From NCBI GenBank assembly GCA_934699135.1, contig CAKUVM010000005.1, forward strand, positions 18,288 through 82,287: DNA of 64,000 nt. Direction: 5' to 3'. Each line of letters starts with the position of its first letter. Within the stretch, counting starts at the first letter, position 1. Made by a program: the position numbers and the translations under genes. This document shows positions 50,175 through 57,774 of the stretch, in pieces. Source of the stretch: an uncultured Bacteroidales bacterium. GTDB lineage: Bacteria; Bacteroidota; Bacteroidia; Bacteroidales; Marinilabiliaceae. The notes beneath the pieces are model-generated. The model saw only the letters and a list, made by a program, of their open reading frames with translations. It was not told where the DNA came from and made no database searches.

Positions 50175-52988
50175 ATGAATAAGAACCTACGCTTTCGCCT
50201 GGCGGCCACGCTCTCTTTGGCCGCACTAGCCGTGGGGGCTGTGGCGCAGCAGCCGCAGCTCACGCCGCTCCAGGCGGACACGGCCGTCTTGCGCGGCACG
50301 TTGCCCAATGGGCTGACGTACATAATACGCCACAATGAGCTGCCTAAGAACACGGCGGAATTCTATATTGCCCAAAAGGTCGGAGCCATCTTGGAGGAGG
50401 ATGATCAGGACGGCCTCGCGCACTTCTTGGAGCATATGGCTTTCAACGGCACCAAGAATTTCCCGGACAAGGGCATCATCAACTTCTTGGAGCGCGTGGG
50501 CGTGCGCTTTGGCGAGAATGTCAACGCATTCACCAGTCTTGACGAGACGGTCTATAACCTGTCCGCCGTGCCTACGACGGACCCCGCCATTGTGGACAGC
50601 GCCCTGCTCACACTCCACGACTGGAGCGGCTTCATAACCCTGGCGGGCGATGAGATTGACAAGGAGCGAGGCGTGATTCGCGAGGAGTGGCGCACGCGCG
50701 CCTCGGCCAACAGGCGTATGTATTTCGCCCACATGGCCAACACCATGCCTGGCACGCGCTATGCCGTGCGCGACGTAATCGGAGACACGGCGGTCATAAA
50801 CAACTTCTCTTACGAAGCCTTGCGCGCCTACTACCACAAGTGGTATCGCCCCGACCTCCAGGGCATTGTCATTGTGGGCGATGTGGAACCCAAGGCCATC
50901 GAGGCGCGCATCCGCCAGATGTGGGCCGACATCCCAGCGCCCGTCAATCCCGCGGAACGTGTATATTTTGACGTGCCGGTGAGCGACAAGCCCGTCTTCT
51001 CAATCTTGAGGGACAAGGAGGCCACCCGCACTTCTTTCCAACTCCAGTTCCGCTATAAGCCTGCCCCGGCCAATGTGCGCAACACCGTGGAGTATGCCGC
51101 CCGAGACATTGTGGCCAGCCTGGCCTGCCAGGTCTTCAACGCACGTATGCAGGAGCTGGCGCAGAAAGGCGCGCCGTTCGCCTATGCCGTCATGTATGAC
51201 ACCGACTACATCCCCACGCTCAACATGGCTCTTGTGGCTTGCGTGCCGCAAACAGGCAAGACGGCCGAAGCCGCGCAGGTGGTCTTTGACGAGGTGGAGA
51301 AACTGCGCCGCTTTGGCGTGAACCCTGGCGAGCTTCAAAGGGCGGTGGACAACATCATAAAGAGATATGACGATGCCTACGAGTCCCGCAACAAGGTGCA
51401 GAACGAGGATTATGTCTACACCTACTACACCGCGTTCTTGAGAAACGACGTCATCACCTCTGCCGAATATGACCGCGACCTGGTCCACAGTGTTGCGCCA
51501 AACGTCAACGTCCAGATGGTCAACGCCTACATCGCGGAGGCCCTCAAGCCGCAGCCCGTGCTTCAGGTCTCGGCGATGGAGGGCGACGCGGGAGTCAAGA
51601 CTGCCGATGAGTATCTGGCCATGCTCCAGGCCGAGAAAACCAAGGAGCTGACCCCTTACCAAGATGAGGTGGTGGACACTAGGCTCGTGGACAATGAGCC
51701 AAAGGGCGGCAAGGTGAAAAAATGGGCGGATGACAAGGCCTATGGTTGCCGCGTGGCAACGCTCTCTAACGGCATCCGAGTCTTCCTCAAGCCCACAACC
51801 TTTGCCGACAATGAGATAATTCTCAGCGCGGTGAGCCGCGGCGGCTATTCGCTCTTGGCTCCTGAGATGGCCACCTCTGCGGCTCTGTCAGGTCAGGCCT
51901 GCGGCCAGATGGGCCTGGGCAAGTTCTCTTTGAGCGACTTGCGCAAGGCTCTGGCGGGCAAGTCCGCCTCCGTCTCCACCAACATCGACCTCTACACCGA
52001 AGGCGTGAGCGGCTCCAGCAGCAAGGCCGACTTTGAGACCATGCTTCGGCTTGTCTATCTCACTTTCGCCCCCCAACGCGTCGACGAGGAGGCCTTTGGC
52101 GCATTTAAAGGCAGGTTACGCAGCTATTTGGCCAACGCTGACAAAGACCCGGACAACGTCTTCCGCGACAAATATTACAAGACCATAACCTGCGGGAACC
52201 CATACAACGTGACTCTCTCTTCGGCCGCCGACCTTGACGCTCTAACGCTCAAAGGCGTCACGACCGCCAAGGACGCGCGTTTCTCTTCCGCCAAAGGTTT
52301 CGACTTCATCATTGTCGGCTCTTTTGAAGTGGACTCCGTCATGCCCGCCGTGTGCAAGTGGCTCGGCTCTCTGCCCGCGGGCAAGAGGAAGGCGGCGTGG
52401 GAGGCTCGTGGCGACTATATGCCGCAGTCCGACACCACCATAGTCTTCTCCGCGCCCATGACAACCGAGAAGGTGACCTACGGACTATCGCTCAGCCATA
52501 AGCACGCCTACGACCGCAAGGAGCAGATCGCCCTCACCATCCTCAAGCGTTGCCTAGACATGCGCTACCTTGAGTCGGTGCGCGAAGACCAGGGCGGCAC
52601 GTATGGCGTTGGCGTGCGCTCCTCATTGAGCAAGGCCCCGACGGAGGAGTATGACCTTTTCATCACGTTCGATACCGACCCCAAGGCTTTCGACCGCCTG
52701 GAGCCAATCATTATGCAGGAGCTTCAGAAGATAGCCGACCAAGGCCCGCGCGCCGACGATCTCGACAAGGTGAAGAAAAACCTCGTGAAGGCTCGCGCGG
52801 AGGCTCTTCAGCAAAACGGCTCTTGGGTCAACCTCATCGAGCAGCTGGCGCTCCGCGGCACGGACGATAACGCCTACACCAAGACCGTAGAGTCCATCAG
52901 CGCTGATGATGTCCAGAAGTGGGCTAAGCTCATCATTGCCGAGGGCCACAGGGTCAAGGTGGTCATGAAGCCTCAAGCAAATCAATAG
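50175..52988 (+). CDS. M16-family zinc peptidase (pitrilysin-like)
   Basis: A 937-residue exported metallopeptidase with signal peptide (MNKNLRFRLAATLSLAAL, cleavage near VAQ). The inverted zinc motif HFLEH lies at H83-H87, with E164 in KERGVIREE as the third ligand. It has the two-half clamshell plan of M16; the second half lacks a HxxEH and is structural. Relatives degrade peptides in the periplasm or process exported proteins. The gene stands alone between a divergent promoter region and a strong terminator. Confidence 0.93.
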   Translation: MNKNLRFRLAATLSLAALAVGAVAQQPQLTPLQADTAVLRGTLPNGLTYIIRHNELPKNTAEFYIAQKVGAILEEDDQDGLAHFLEHMAFNGTKNFPDKGIINFLERVGVRFGENVNAFTSLDETVYNLSAVPTTDPAIVDSALLTLHDWSGFITLAGDEIDKERGVIREEWRTRASANRRMYFAHMANTMPGTRYAVRDVIGDTAVINNFSYEALRAYYHKWYRPDLQGIVIVGDVEPKAIEARIRQMWADIPAPVNPAERVYFDVPVSDKPVFSILRDKEATRTSFQLQFRYKPAPANVRNTVEYAARDIVASLACQVFNARMQELAQKGAPFAYAVMYDTDYIPTLNMALVACVPQTGKTAEAAQVVFDEVEKLRRFGVNPGELQRAVDNIIKRYDDAYESRNKVQNEDYVYTYYTAFLRNDVITSAEYDRDLVHSVAPNVNVQMVNAYIAEALKPQPVLQVSAMEGDAGVKTADEYLAMLQAEKTKELTPYQDEVVDTRLVDNEPKGGKVKKWADDKAYGCRVATLSNGIRVFLKPTTFADNEIILSAVSRGGYSLLAPEMATSAALSGQACGQMGLGKFSLSDLRKALAGKSASVSTNIDLYTEGVSGSSSKADFETMLRLVYLTFAPQRVDEEAFGAFKGRLRSYLANADKDPDNVFRDKYYKTITCGNPYNVTLSSAADLDALTLKGVTTAKDARFSSAKGFDFIIVGSFEVDSVMPAVCKWLGSLPAGKRKAAWEARGDYMPQSDTTIVFSAPMTTEKVTYGLSLSHKHAYDRKEQIALTILKRCLDMRYLESVREDQGGTYGVGVRSSLSKAPTEEYDLFITFDTDPKAFDRLEPIIMQELQKIADQGPRADDLDKVKKNLVKARAEALQQNGSWVNLIEQLALRGTDDNAYTKTVESISADDVQKWAKLIIAEGHRVKVVMKPQANQ

Positions 52989-53001
52989 CCATTGTAATGG
53001 T

Positions 53002-53050
53002 AAAAAAGGCGGCCCGCGGGACAAAGTCCCGCGGGCCGTTTGCTTTTTTT
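53002..53050. terminator. Strong bidirectional terminator
   Basis: CGGCCCGCGGGAC (53010-53022) and GTCCCGCGGGCCG (53026-53038) form a perfect 13-bp stem with an AAA loop, flanked by A (left) and T (right) runs. It serves the M16 gene and the convergent secreted-protein gene. Confidence 0.92.
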
Positions 53051-53064
53051 GGGAGCGTAGGCTG

Positions 53065-54024
53065 TTATTTCGCAATCACGGCGCGCACTGGGAGGCCGTA
53101 GTTGCGCTCAGCGCCAAGCTCATCATGATATTTTGACGACACGCCGGCCTCCTTCAGGTCGTCCAGCGTGGTGCTGTCGTTCTCGGGGTAACCCTCAATG
53201 ATGCCGTAGGCCGCGGAGTCGGTGTCTTTGCTCGTCTTGTTGGACCAGAGGAACACCTTGCCTGGCGTGTTGAGCTTGTTGTCGTGCCAATATCCGCTGG
53301 CTGGGATGAAGATGGAAGCACCGGCGTATTGGCCGCGGCCGGCGAAACGCAGCCCTCTCACGGTTTTTCCTCCGTTTGTCTCCAGCTCCTCTTCCGTCAC
53401 GTCGCAAAGGTCAAACAGCTCTTTCAGCTCGTCTGGGCCAGGGGTGCGGGCCTCGCCGTCTGTGGCCACGTAGGCAATGTCGTCTTCGGGGTCGAGTGTC
53501 ACTTTGTTGTCATATTCGCCGGAGTAAGATTGCCCGTTGTTGCTTGCGTGCTTCTTTGGCTTTGTCTCGCTGTCGGTCGTATATTTCGTCAGGTTGGCCC
53601 AATACTTGTCCGCTGCCACGCCCGCTGAGTGGCAATATTTGTAAGACACCCATCCGTACCTCTTGTTGGCCTGCACGGCGGTGTCGGCCCATGCGAAGTA
53701 ACTCCCGGCCTCGCCCTCGCTTGCCGCGCCTATGTTCGTCTTGGCCCACAGCACAGAGCCGCCCAAGTCAACATACTCTGGGTTCCAAAGCGTTATGCGG
53801 TCAACGCTGTCTGTGGCGTAGCCCTTTTGTGTGCCATCGGCCATCTCCACAGTTATCATGCGCCGCCCGTCCGCGTCTTGCCCGGCCTCCGCCAAGTGGC
53901 TCACTTTGTCCACTGCGTAGGTGTCAAAAGTGCTGTCGGCCTTGACCACATACACGTTTTTCTGCGCCATTGTGGCGGCGCATGCCATGATGGCCGCAGC
54001 GGCCGTCAAAAGTCTCAGTCTCAT
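53065..54024 (-). CDS. Secreted protein with a FISUMP-like domain
   Basis: A 319-residue exported protein (signal peptide MRLRLLTAAAAIMACAATMAQ). The mature N-terminus has a short module repeated in the neighbouring gene (VVKADSTFDTYAVDKVSHL, then MADGTQKGYATDSVDRITLW). The rest, beginning YVDLGGSVLWAKTNIGA, with SYFAWADT and ASIFIPASGYWHDN, resembles the Fibrobacter-type paralogous (FISUMP) domain seen in many Bacteroidales secreted proteins. No enzymatic residues are recognised. It follows the sorting-tail gene by 79 nt. Confidence 0.75.
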   Translation of the reverse strand: MRLRLLTAAAAIMACAATMAQKNVYVVKADSTFDTYAVDKVSHLAEAGQDADGRRMITVEMADGTQKGYATDSVDRITLWNPEYVDLGGSVLWAKTNIGAASEGEAGSYFAWADTAVQANKRYGWVSYKYCHSAGVAADKYWANLTKYTTDSETKPKKHASNNGQSYSGEYDNKVTLDPEDDIAYVATDGEARTPGPDELKELFDLCDVTEEELETNGGKTVRGLRFAGRGQYAGASIFIPASGYWHDNKLNTPGKVFLWSNKTSKDTDSAAYGIIEGYPENDSTTLDDLKEAGVSSKYHDELGAERNYGLPVRAVIAK

Positions 54025-54103
54025 GTTCTTTGCTTCTCCTGTCTAGTCTTCTACCGCGGGGGCTGTCTTGCGCCTTCCCATCGCGTTGTTGCTTTCTTTC
54101 GCT

Positions 54104-54598
54104 CTATTTTTTGATGAATCGTGCCGATGTGCTGCCCACAGAGACGACATATGTCCCTGGCTCAAGAAATGACACATTGGCCGTCTTTTCACACTGAGAC
54201 AGGCGCAGTCTGCCACTCAAGTCTCGGATTTCTAGCTTCGCGCCGCCCGTCGTTCCATCGATGCTAATGTCGTTGATGACGGGGTTGGGGTAGATCCTGA
54301 TTCTAGCTGTCTCCAGGTCTCTGCTCGCGGTAGGGTCTTCCGGTTCCGGGGTCGGCACCTCCACGTCTCCAAAGCGGATTACGGAAAACCCGCCAACGGC
54401 CTCTGTGTCATCGTTAAGGGCCACGCTCATTGTCGTGCGCCCGTTCGTCTGCTCAAACGTTATCTTGCTCACGGTGGTCAGTGCGAATCCTGTTTCCTCT
54501 CCGTCTGCGCGCATGCAGATAATTCCCGGAGTCTGGTCCGCTTGCGCCTCAAGGCATATGAGGCAGCATGCTCCTAGTAGTAGATTTTTTGCTTGCAT
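54104..54598 (-). CDS. Small secreted protein with T9SS type A sorting domain
   Basis: A 164-residue protein starting at the ATG at 54598 (MQAKNLLLGACCLICLEAQA signal peptide). The mature N-terminus has the same module type as its neighbour: CMRADGEETGFALTTVSKITF followed by a TMSVALNDDTE strand. A PTPEPEDPT linker leads to the type IX sorting tail (IRIYPNPVINDISID, LEIRDLSGRLRL and a final ARFIKK). Almost the whole protein is therefore module plus tail, which is unusual for a T9SS cargo and suggests a display or adaptor role. Upstream is a TonB-dependent receptor gene. Confidence 0.8.
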   Translation of the reverse strand: MQAKNLLLGACCLICLEAQADQTPGIICMRADGEETGFALTTVSKITFEQTNGRTTMSVALNDDTEAVGGFSVIRFGDVEVPTPEPEDPTASRDLETARIRIYPNPVINDISIDGTTGGAKLEIRDLSGRLRLSQCEKTANVSFLEPGTYVVSVGSTSARFIKK

Positions 54599-54720
54599 AA
54601 TGGTTTTCCCAAAATTCATTTCTTCCACCGCACTCTTACGTCGCTAACGACATGTTGTTTCTCCTGTCCGCGCGCATTAACTAGTTTTATGCCATGTCCC
54701 TCACCAGGGCAAGACAGGCC

Positions 54721-54763
54721 GACGCCCCGTGCCGGCCTGCCTTGCGAGCCAGCACGGGGTGTC
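54721..54763 (-). terminator. Hairpin downstream of the TonB receptor gene
   Basis: GACGCCCCGTGC (54721-54732) pairs with GCACGGGGTGTC (54752-54763) with one wobble. No T-run is present on the minus strand; it may partly end the receptor transcript. Confidence 0.55.
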
Positions 54764-54787
54764 AATGCCCAGCCTTTTGTTATCCTG

Positions 54788-57616
54788 TCAGATGCCGAAG
54801 TTCACGCCGACTGTGTATATGCCGCCGATCTTGTCTGTGTAGATGAACTCTCGCTTGTTGGTGTTGAAGAGGTTGTGCGCGTTGAAGAAAATCTCGCAGC
54901 TCTCAATGGGTTTGTAGCCCACTTTCAGGTTGACTGTGCACCTAGGGTCTATCTTCTCTGTGCCGAAGATGGTTGTATACTCCCTCTTGCCCAATATGTT
55001 GGCAAAGGCGGAGAGATTCCATTGGCTCGTGGGTTTGTAAATTAGTCCCACCATGCCATAGACGGCCGGCGTGGCCTTGTGGCGGTAACCGTCTTGCGTG
55101 GTGTAAGGCTCCGCCACGTTGGTCCCGAAGTAATACTCGTCCGCCGATTTGTTGTAGCGGATGTTATATTTGAGCGCGTAGTACAGGCCAAGCGGGCGGT
55201 CCACGCCATCCACCGCGGGTCCGCCGTTATATGCGTCTAGCAGGCTCTGAAGATATGCGTCTTGCTGCTCGCGACTCATGGCCTCGTAGGTGGGCAACAC
55301 GTTGGTTAGCATGGTGTAGCCGGTGCAGTCTTGCACATATTGCATCGCGCTGCCACCCGTGGCCTCGGCGGTGGCGGCCCCGGTCATCAGTTCGGTCACG
55401 AGGGCCGAGATGCCGCGCTGGTCGTCTTGCACGGCGGCGAGGCTCTGCATAAGCTGTCGGCCTATCATGTCGGCCTGAGAGTATCGGTAGTAGTTGTCTA
55501 TCGTGGTGCGCTGGATGTTGGCGTTCACCTTTGCAATGAGCTTCGGCGATATGATCCAGTCCACATTGAGCCCTATGCCGAATTGGTGAACTACAAAGGG
55601 CACTTCGCCGTAGCGGATGTAGCTCTTGGTCGTCAGTGCGTTAGTTAGTGCCGAGGAGAAATCCCCCATGCCAATCTGGCCGGTCAGCGCGCCCTGCATG
55701 AGGCTCGTGAGAGACGCCCCGGTCAGGGCCACCATGCTCTGGTGAGACTTAAGCTCGCCATAGTCGGTGCTGCGGGAGTAGAAGGCCTCGCCGTCCAGCA
55801 GCAGGCTCTGCGTCGGTTTCCAGCGATAGCCCACTTCAAAGTTGTCTATGTGCACCAGCGGGGCGTCTTCATTTCCGGCAAACTGCATCTGCTGCGGCAT
55901 CTGCCCCTCGGCGCGTCTCCACTGGTAGTTGCTGCTTGTGTTGGCCAGGGCGGCGGAGCGGAATGAGCGCCCGTATACCAGGCGCGCGAAGTTGGCATCG
56001 TTGACGAGGTAGCTCGCCGCCAGCTGCCAAGACGGGTTCCATTTGTCGGGGATGTTTGTCTTGTCGGCCCTCACGGCCGCGATGACGCGGAACCCGCCGA
56101 CCTTGTAGTCTAGCCTTACGCTTGGCGCCCATGAGTACAGCTTGGCCTCGTTGTCTCCCTTAGAGTAGTAGCCCCAGTAGCCCGGCAATTCCACAGGCCC
56201 GTTGCCAAAGTCAAAATATCTGGCCTTATGGTCTTTATACTTGGCATATTGGTAGCTCACTCCAGGGCGGATGCTGACTGGCCCCGCGTTTATGTCATAT
56301 TCCGCTTGGGCTGTGACGTTGTGGCTCTTGGCCATGTCGAAGCCCTTGCTGCCGACGCAGAAGTCGGCCGGGCCGCCGGCGTAGCTGGCCATGACGCGCA
56401 GGTCGCCAATTTCCGCGCTCACGTTGCCGTAGCCAGTCTGCTGTTTGCGAAATCGCAACGCCACGTCCTCATTGCCAATGGGTGTGGTGGCGTACATGGC
56501 GTATTGGAAGCCGCCCTGGATGTCAATCCTCACCCGCTCGGCGGGCGTCAGGCTCACGTAGCCGTTCACTCCAGCGGTGCGGCGCGCCAGTCCGGGCTCG
56601 GGCCATTGGGCGTCGACGTCGGCGTCGGCTGCGAGGGTCGATGTCAGCGTGTGCGTGTCCGTGGCCTTGTCATATGAGGCTGTGGAATACATGTTCTTTA
56701 TCTGGCTCAGGCTCAGATCCGCGCCGCCAGATATGTCCGTCATCTTGCCGTTGGCCAGTGCTTGGCCAATCTGCTCGCTCGTCAGAGTCGTCCCGTTGGC
56801 GAGGACGCTCTCGTCATTCACCACATAATAACCCGCCTGCGGGATGAGTGGCAGCTTGTCATTTTTTCGCTGACGCAACTGGAAGTTGCCCGTAAGCCCC
56901 ATGGCCACAGTGCCGTTCACAGCCTTGCGCACTCCAAAGTCCGCCACGGTCGTCTGGTTGCCCATCATGATGCTGCCTTGCGCCGTGTTGCCGGCGCGGT
57001 CCGGCTTCTCCGTTATGATATTCACCACGCCGTTCACCGCGTTGGGGCCATAGAGGGCTGATGTCGCGCCGCGCACCACCTCAATTCGTTCCACATCCTC
57101 AATGCCCACGGGCAGAGCCTCGAAAAAAGGCGCACCTGTGGCGTAGCTGTGCGTCACGCGGCCGTCCACCATCACAAGGATGTTGGCGTTCTCCGTGTAG
57201 AGGATCATGTTGTTGTCTGGTATGTTCGACAGTCCGCGCATCTGCACGTCATACACGCCGTTCGTCTTCTCGGCCACAATCATGCCCGGAATCAGGCGAA
57301 AAGCCTCCTCCAGGGTCGAGATGCCGTAGGTGCGCATCTCATCGCGGGTTATGACTGTCGATGATAGCGGCGACGTGAATGAGTTCTCCTCCTCTTTAGA
57401 TGCCGAGGATACGTTCTTGTTCATAATCAGGGCAAAAAGCTCGTCAACGCTGCTTACGCCGAGCGTCTCCACGGCTTGCATGAGCTCGTCGAGGGGTAGC
57501 TCGGCCAGCTGGTCCGTGCTCAAGGCCATGATTTCTTCCCGCGTCAACCTGTGGTCTTGTGCCAAGGCGCAAGCGGCGACGGCCAAGGCCACGAGAGTTG
57601 TGATGATTTTTTTCAT
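54788..57616 (-). CDS. TonB-dependent outer membrane receptor
   Basis: A 942-residue TonB-dependent transporter with signal peptide (MKKIITTLVALAVAACALA). Instead of a carboxypeptidase-like domain it has a helical N-terminal stretch (LSTDQLAELPLDELMQAVE) and a VSSASKEEENSFTSPLSSTVITRDEM segment, typical of receptors related to siderophore, cobalamin or peptide transport. The plug has YDVQMRGLSNIPDNNMILY, VDGRV and RIEVVRGATSALYGPNAVNGVVNIIT. The barrel ends in an aromatic YTVGVNFGI. No SusD partner is present. Two secreted-protein genes follow on the same strand. The ligand is unknown. Confidence 0.92.
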   Translation of the reverse strand: MKKIITTLVALAVAACALAQDHRLTREEIMALSTDQLAELPLDELMQAVETLGVSSVDELFALIMNKNVSSASKEEENSFTSPLSSTVITRDEMRTYGISTLEEAFRLIPGMIVAEKTNGVYDVQMRGLSNIPDNNMILYTENANILVMVDGRVTHSYATGAPFFEALPVGIEDVERIEVVRGATSALYGPNAVNGVVNIITEKPDRAGNTAQGSIMMGNQTTVADFGVRKAVNGTVAMGLTGNFQLRQRKNDKLPLIPQAGYYVVNDESVLANGTTLTSEQIGQALANGKMTDISGGADLSLSQIKNMYSTASYDKATDTHTLTSTLAADADVDAQWPEPGLARRTAGVNGYVSLTPAERVRIDIQGGFQYAMYATTPIGNEDVALRFRKQQTGYGNVSAEIGDLRVMASYAGGPADFCVGSKGFDMAKSHNVTAQAEYDINAGPVSIRPGVSYQYAKYKDHKARYFDFGNGPVELPGYWGYYSKGDNEAKLYSWAPSVRLDYKVGGFRVIAAVRADKTNIPDKWNPSWQLAASYLVNDANFARLVYGRSFRSAALANTSSNYQWRRAEGQMPQQMQFAGNEDAPLVHIDNFEVGYRWKPTQSLLLDGEAFYSRSTDYGELKSHQSMVALTGASLTSLMQGALTGQIGMGDFSSALTNALTTKSYIRYGEVPFVVHQFGIGLNVDWIISPKLIAKVNANIQRTTIDNYYRYSQADMIGRQLMQSLAAVQDDQRGISALVTELMTGAATAEATGGSAMQYVQDCTGYTMLTNVLPTYEAMSREQQDAYLQSLLDAYNGGPAVDGVDRPLGLYYALKYNIRYNKSADEYYFGTNVAEPYTTQDGYRHKATPAVYGMVGLIYKPTSQWNLSAFANILGKREYTTIFGTEKIDPRCTVNLKVGYKPIESCEIFFNAHNLFNTNKREFIYTDKIGGIYTVGVNFGI

Positions 57617-57653
57617 TGTTGGTTGTAATAGGTTCGCTTGTATTTCGTCATCC

Positions 57654-57661
57654 CAAATCTA
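57654..57661 (-). promoter_or_regulatory. -7 box of the TonB receptor gene
   Basis: The minus strand reads TAGATTTG (exact TAnnTTTG) 38 nt before the ATG, with a weak ATTG at 20-nt spacing upstream. Confidence 0.52.
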
Positions 57662-57758
57662 CTCTTTCTTCATTTTGGAAACAATGCTCTACGGCATATC
57701 TTTTAATTAACTTCTACATAAATGGCGAGTGCCGCGATTCCGCGGTGCGCAAATTGCC

Positions 57759-57766
57759 TATTTTTG
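57759..57766 (+). promoter_or_regulatory. -7 box close to the priA start
   Basis: TATTTTTG is an exact TAnnTTTG and ends 8 nt before the ATG at 57775, implying a leader of only a few bases. No TTTG is found at -33. Confidence 0.45.
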
Positions 57767-57774
57767 CGCCACCT

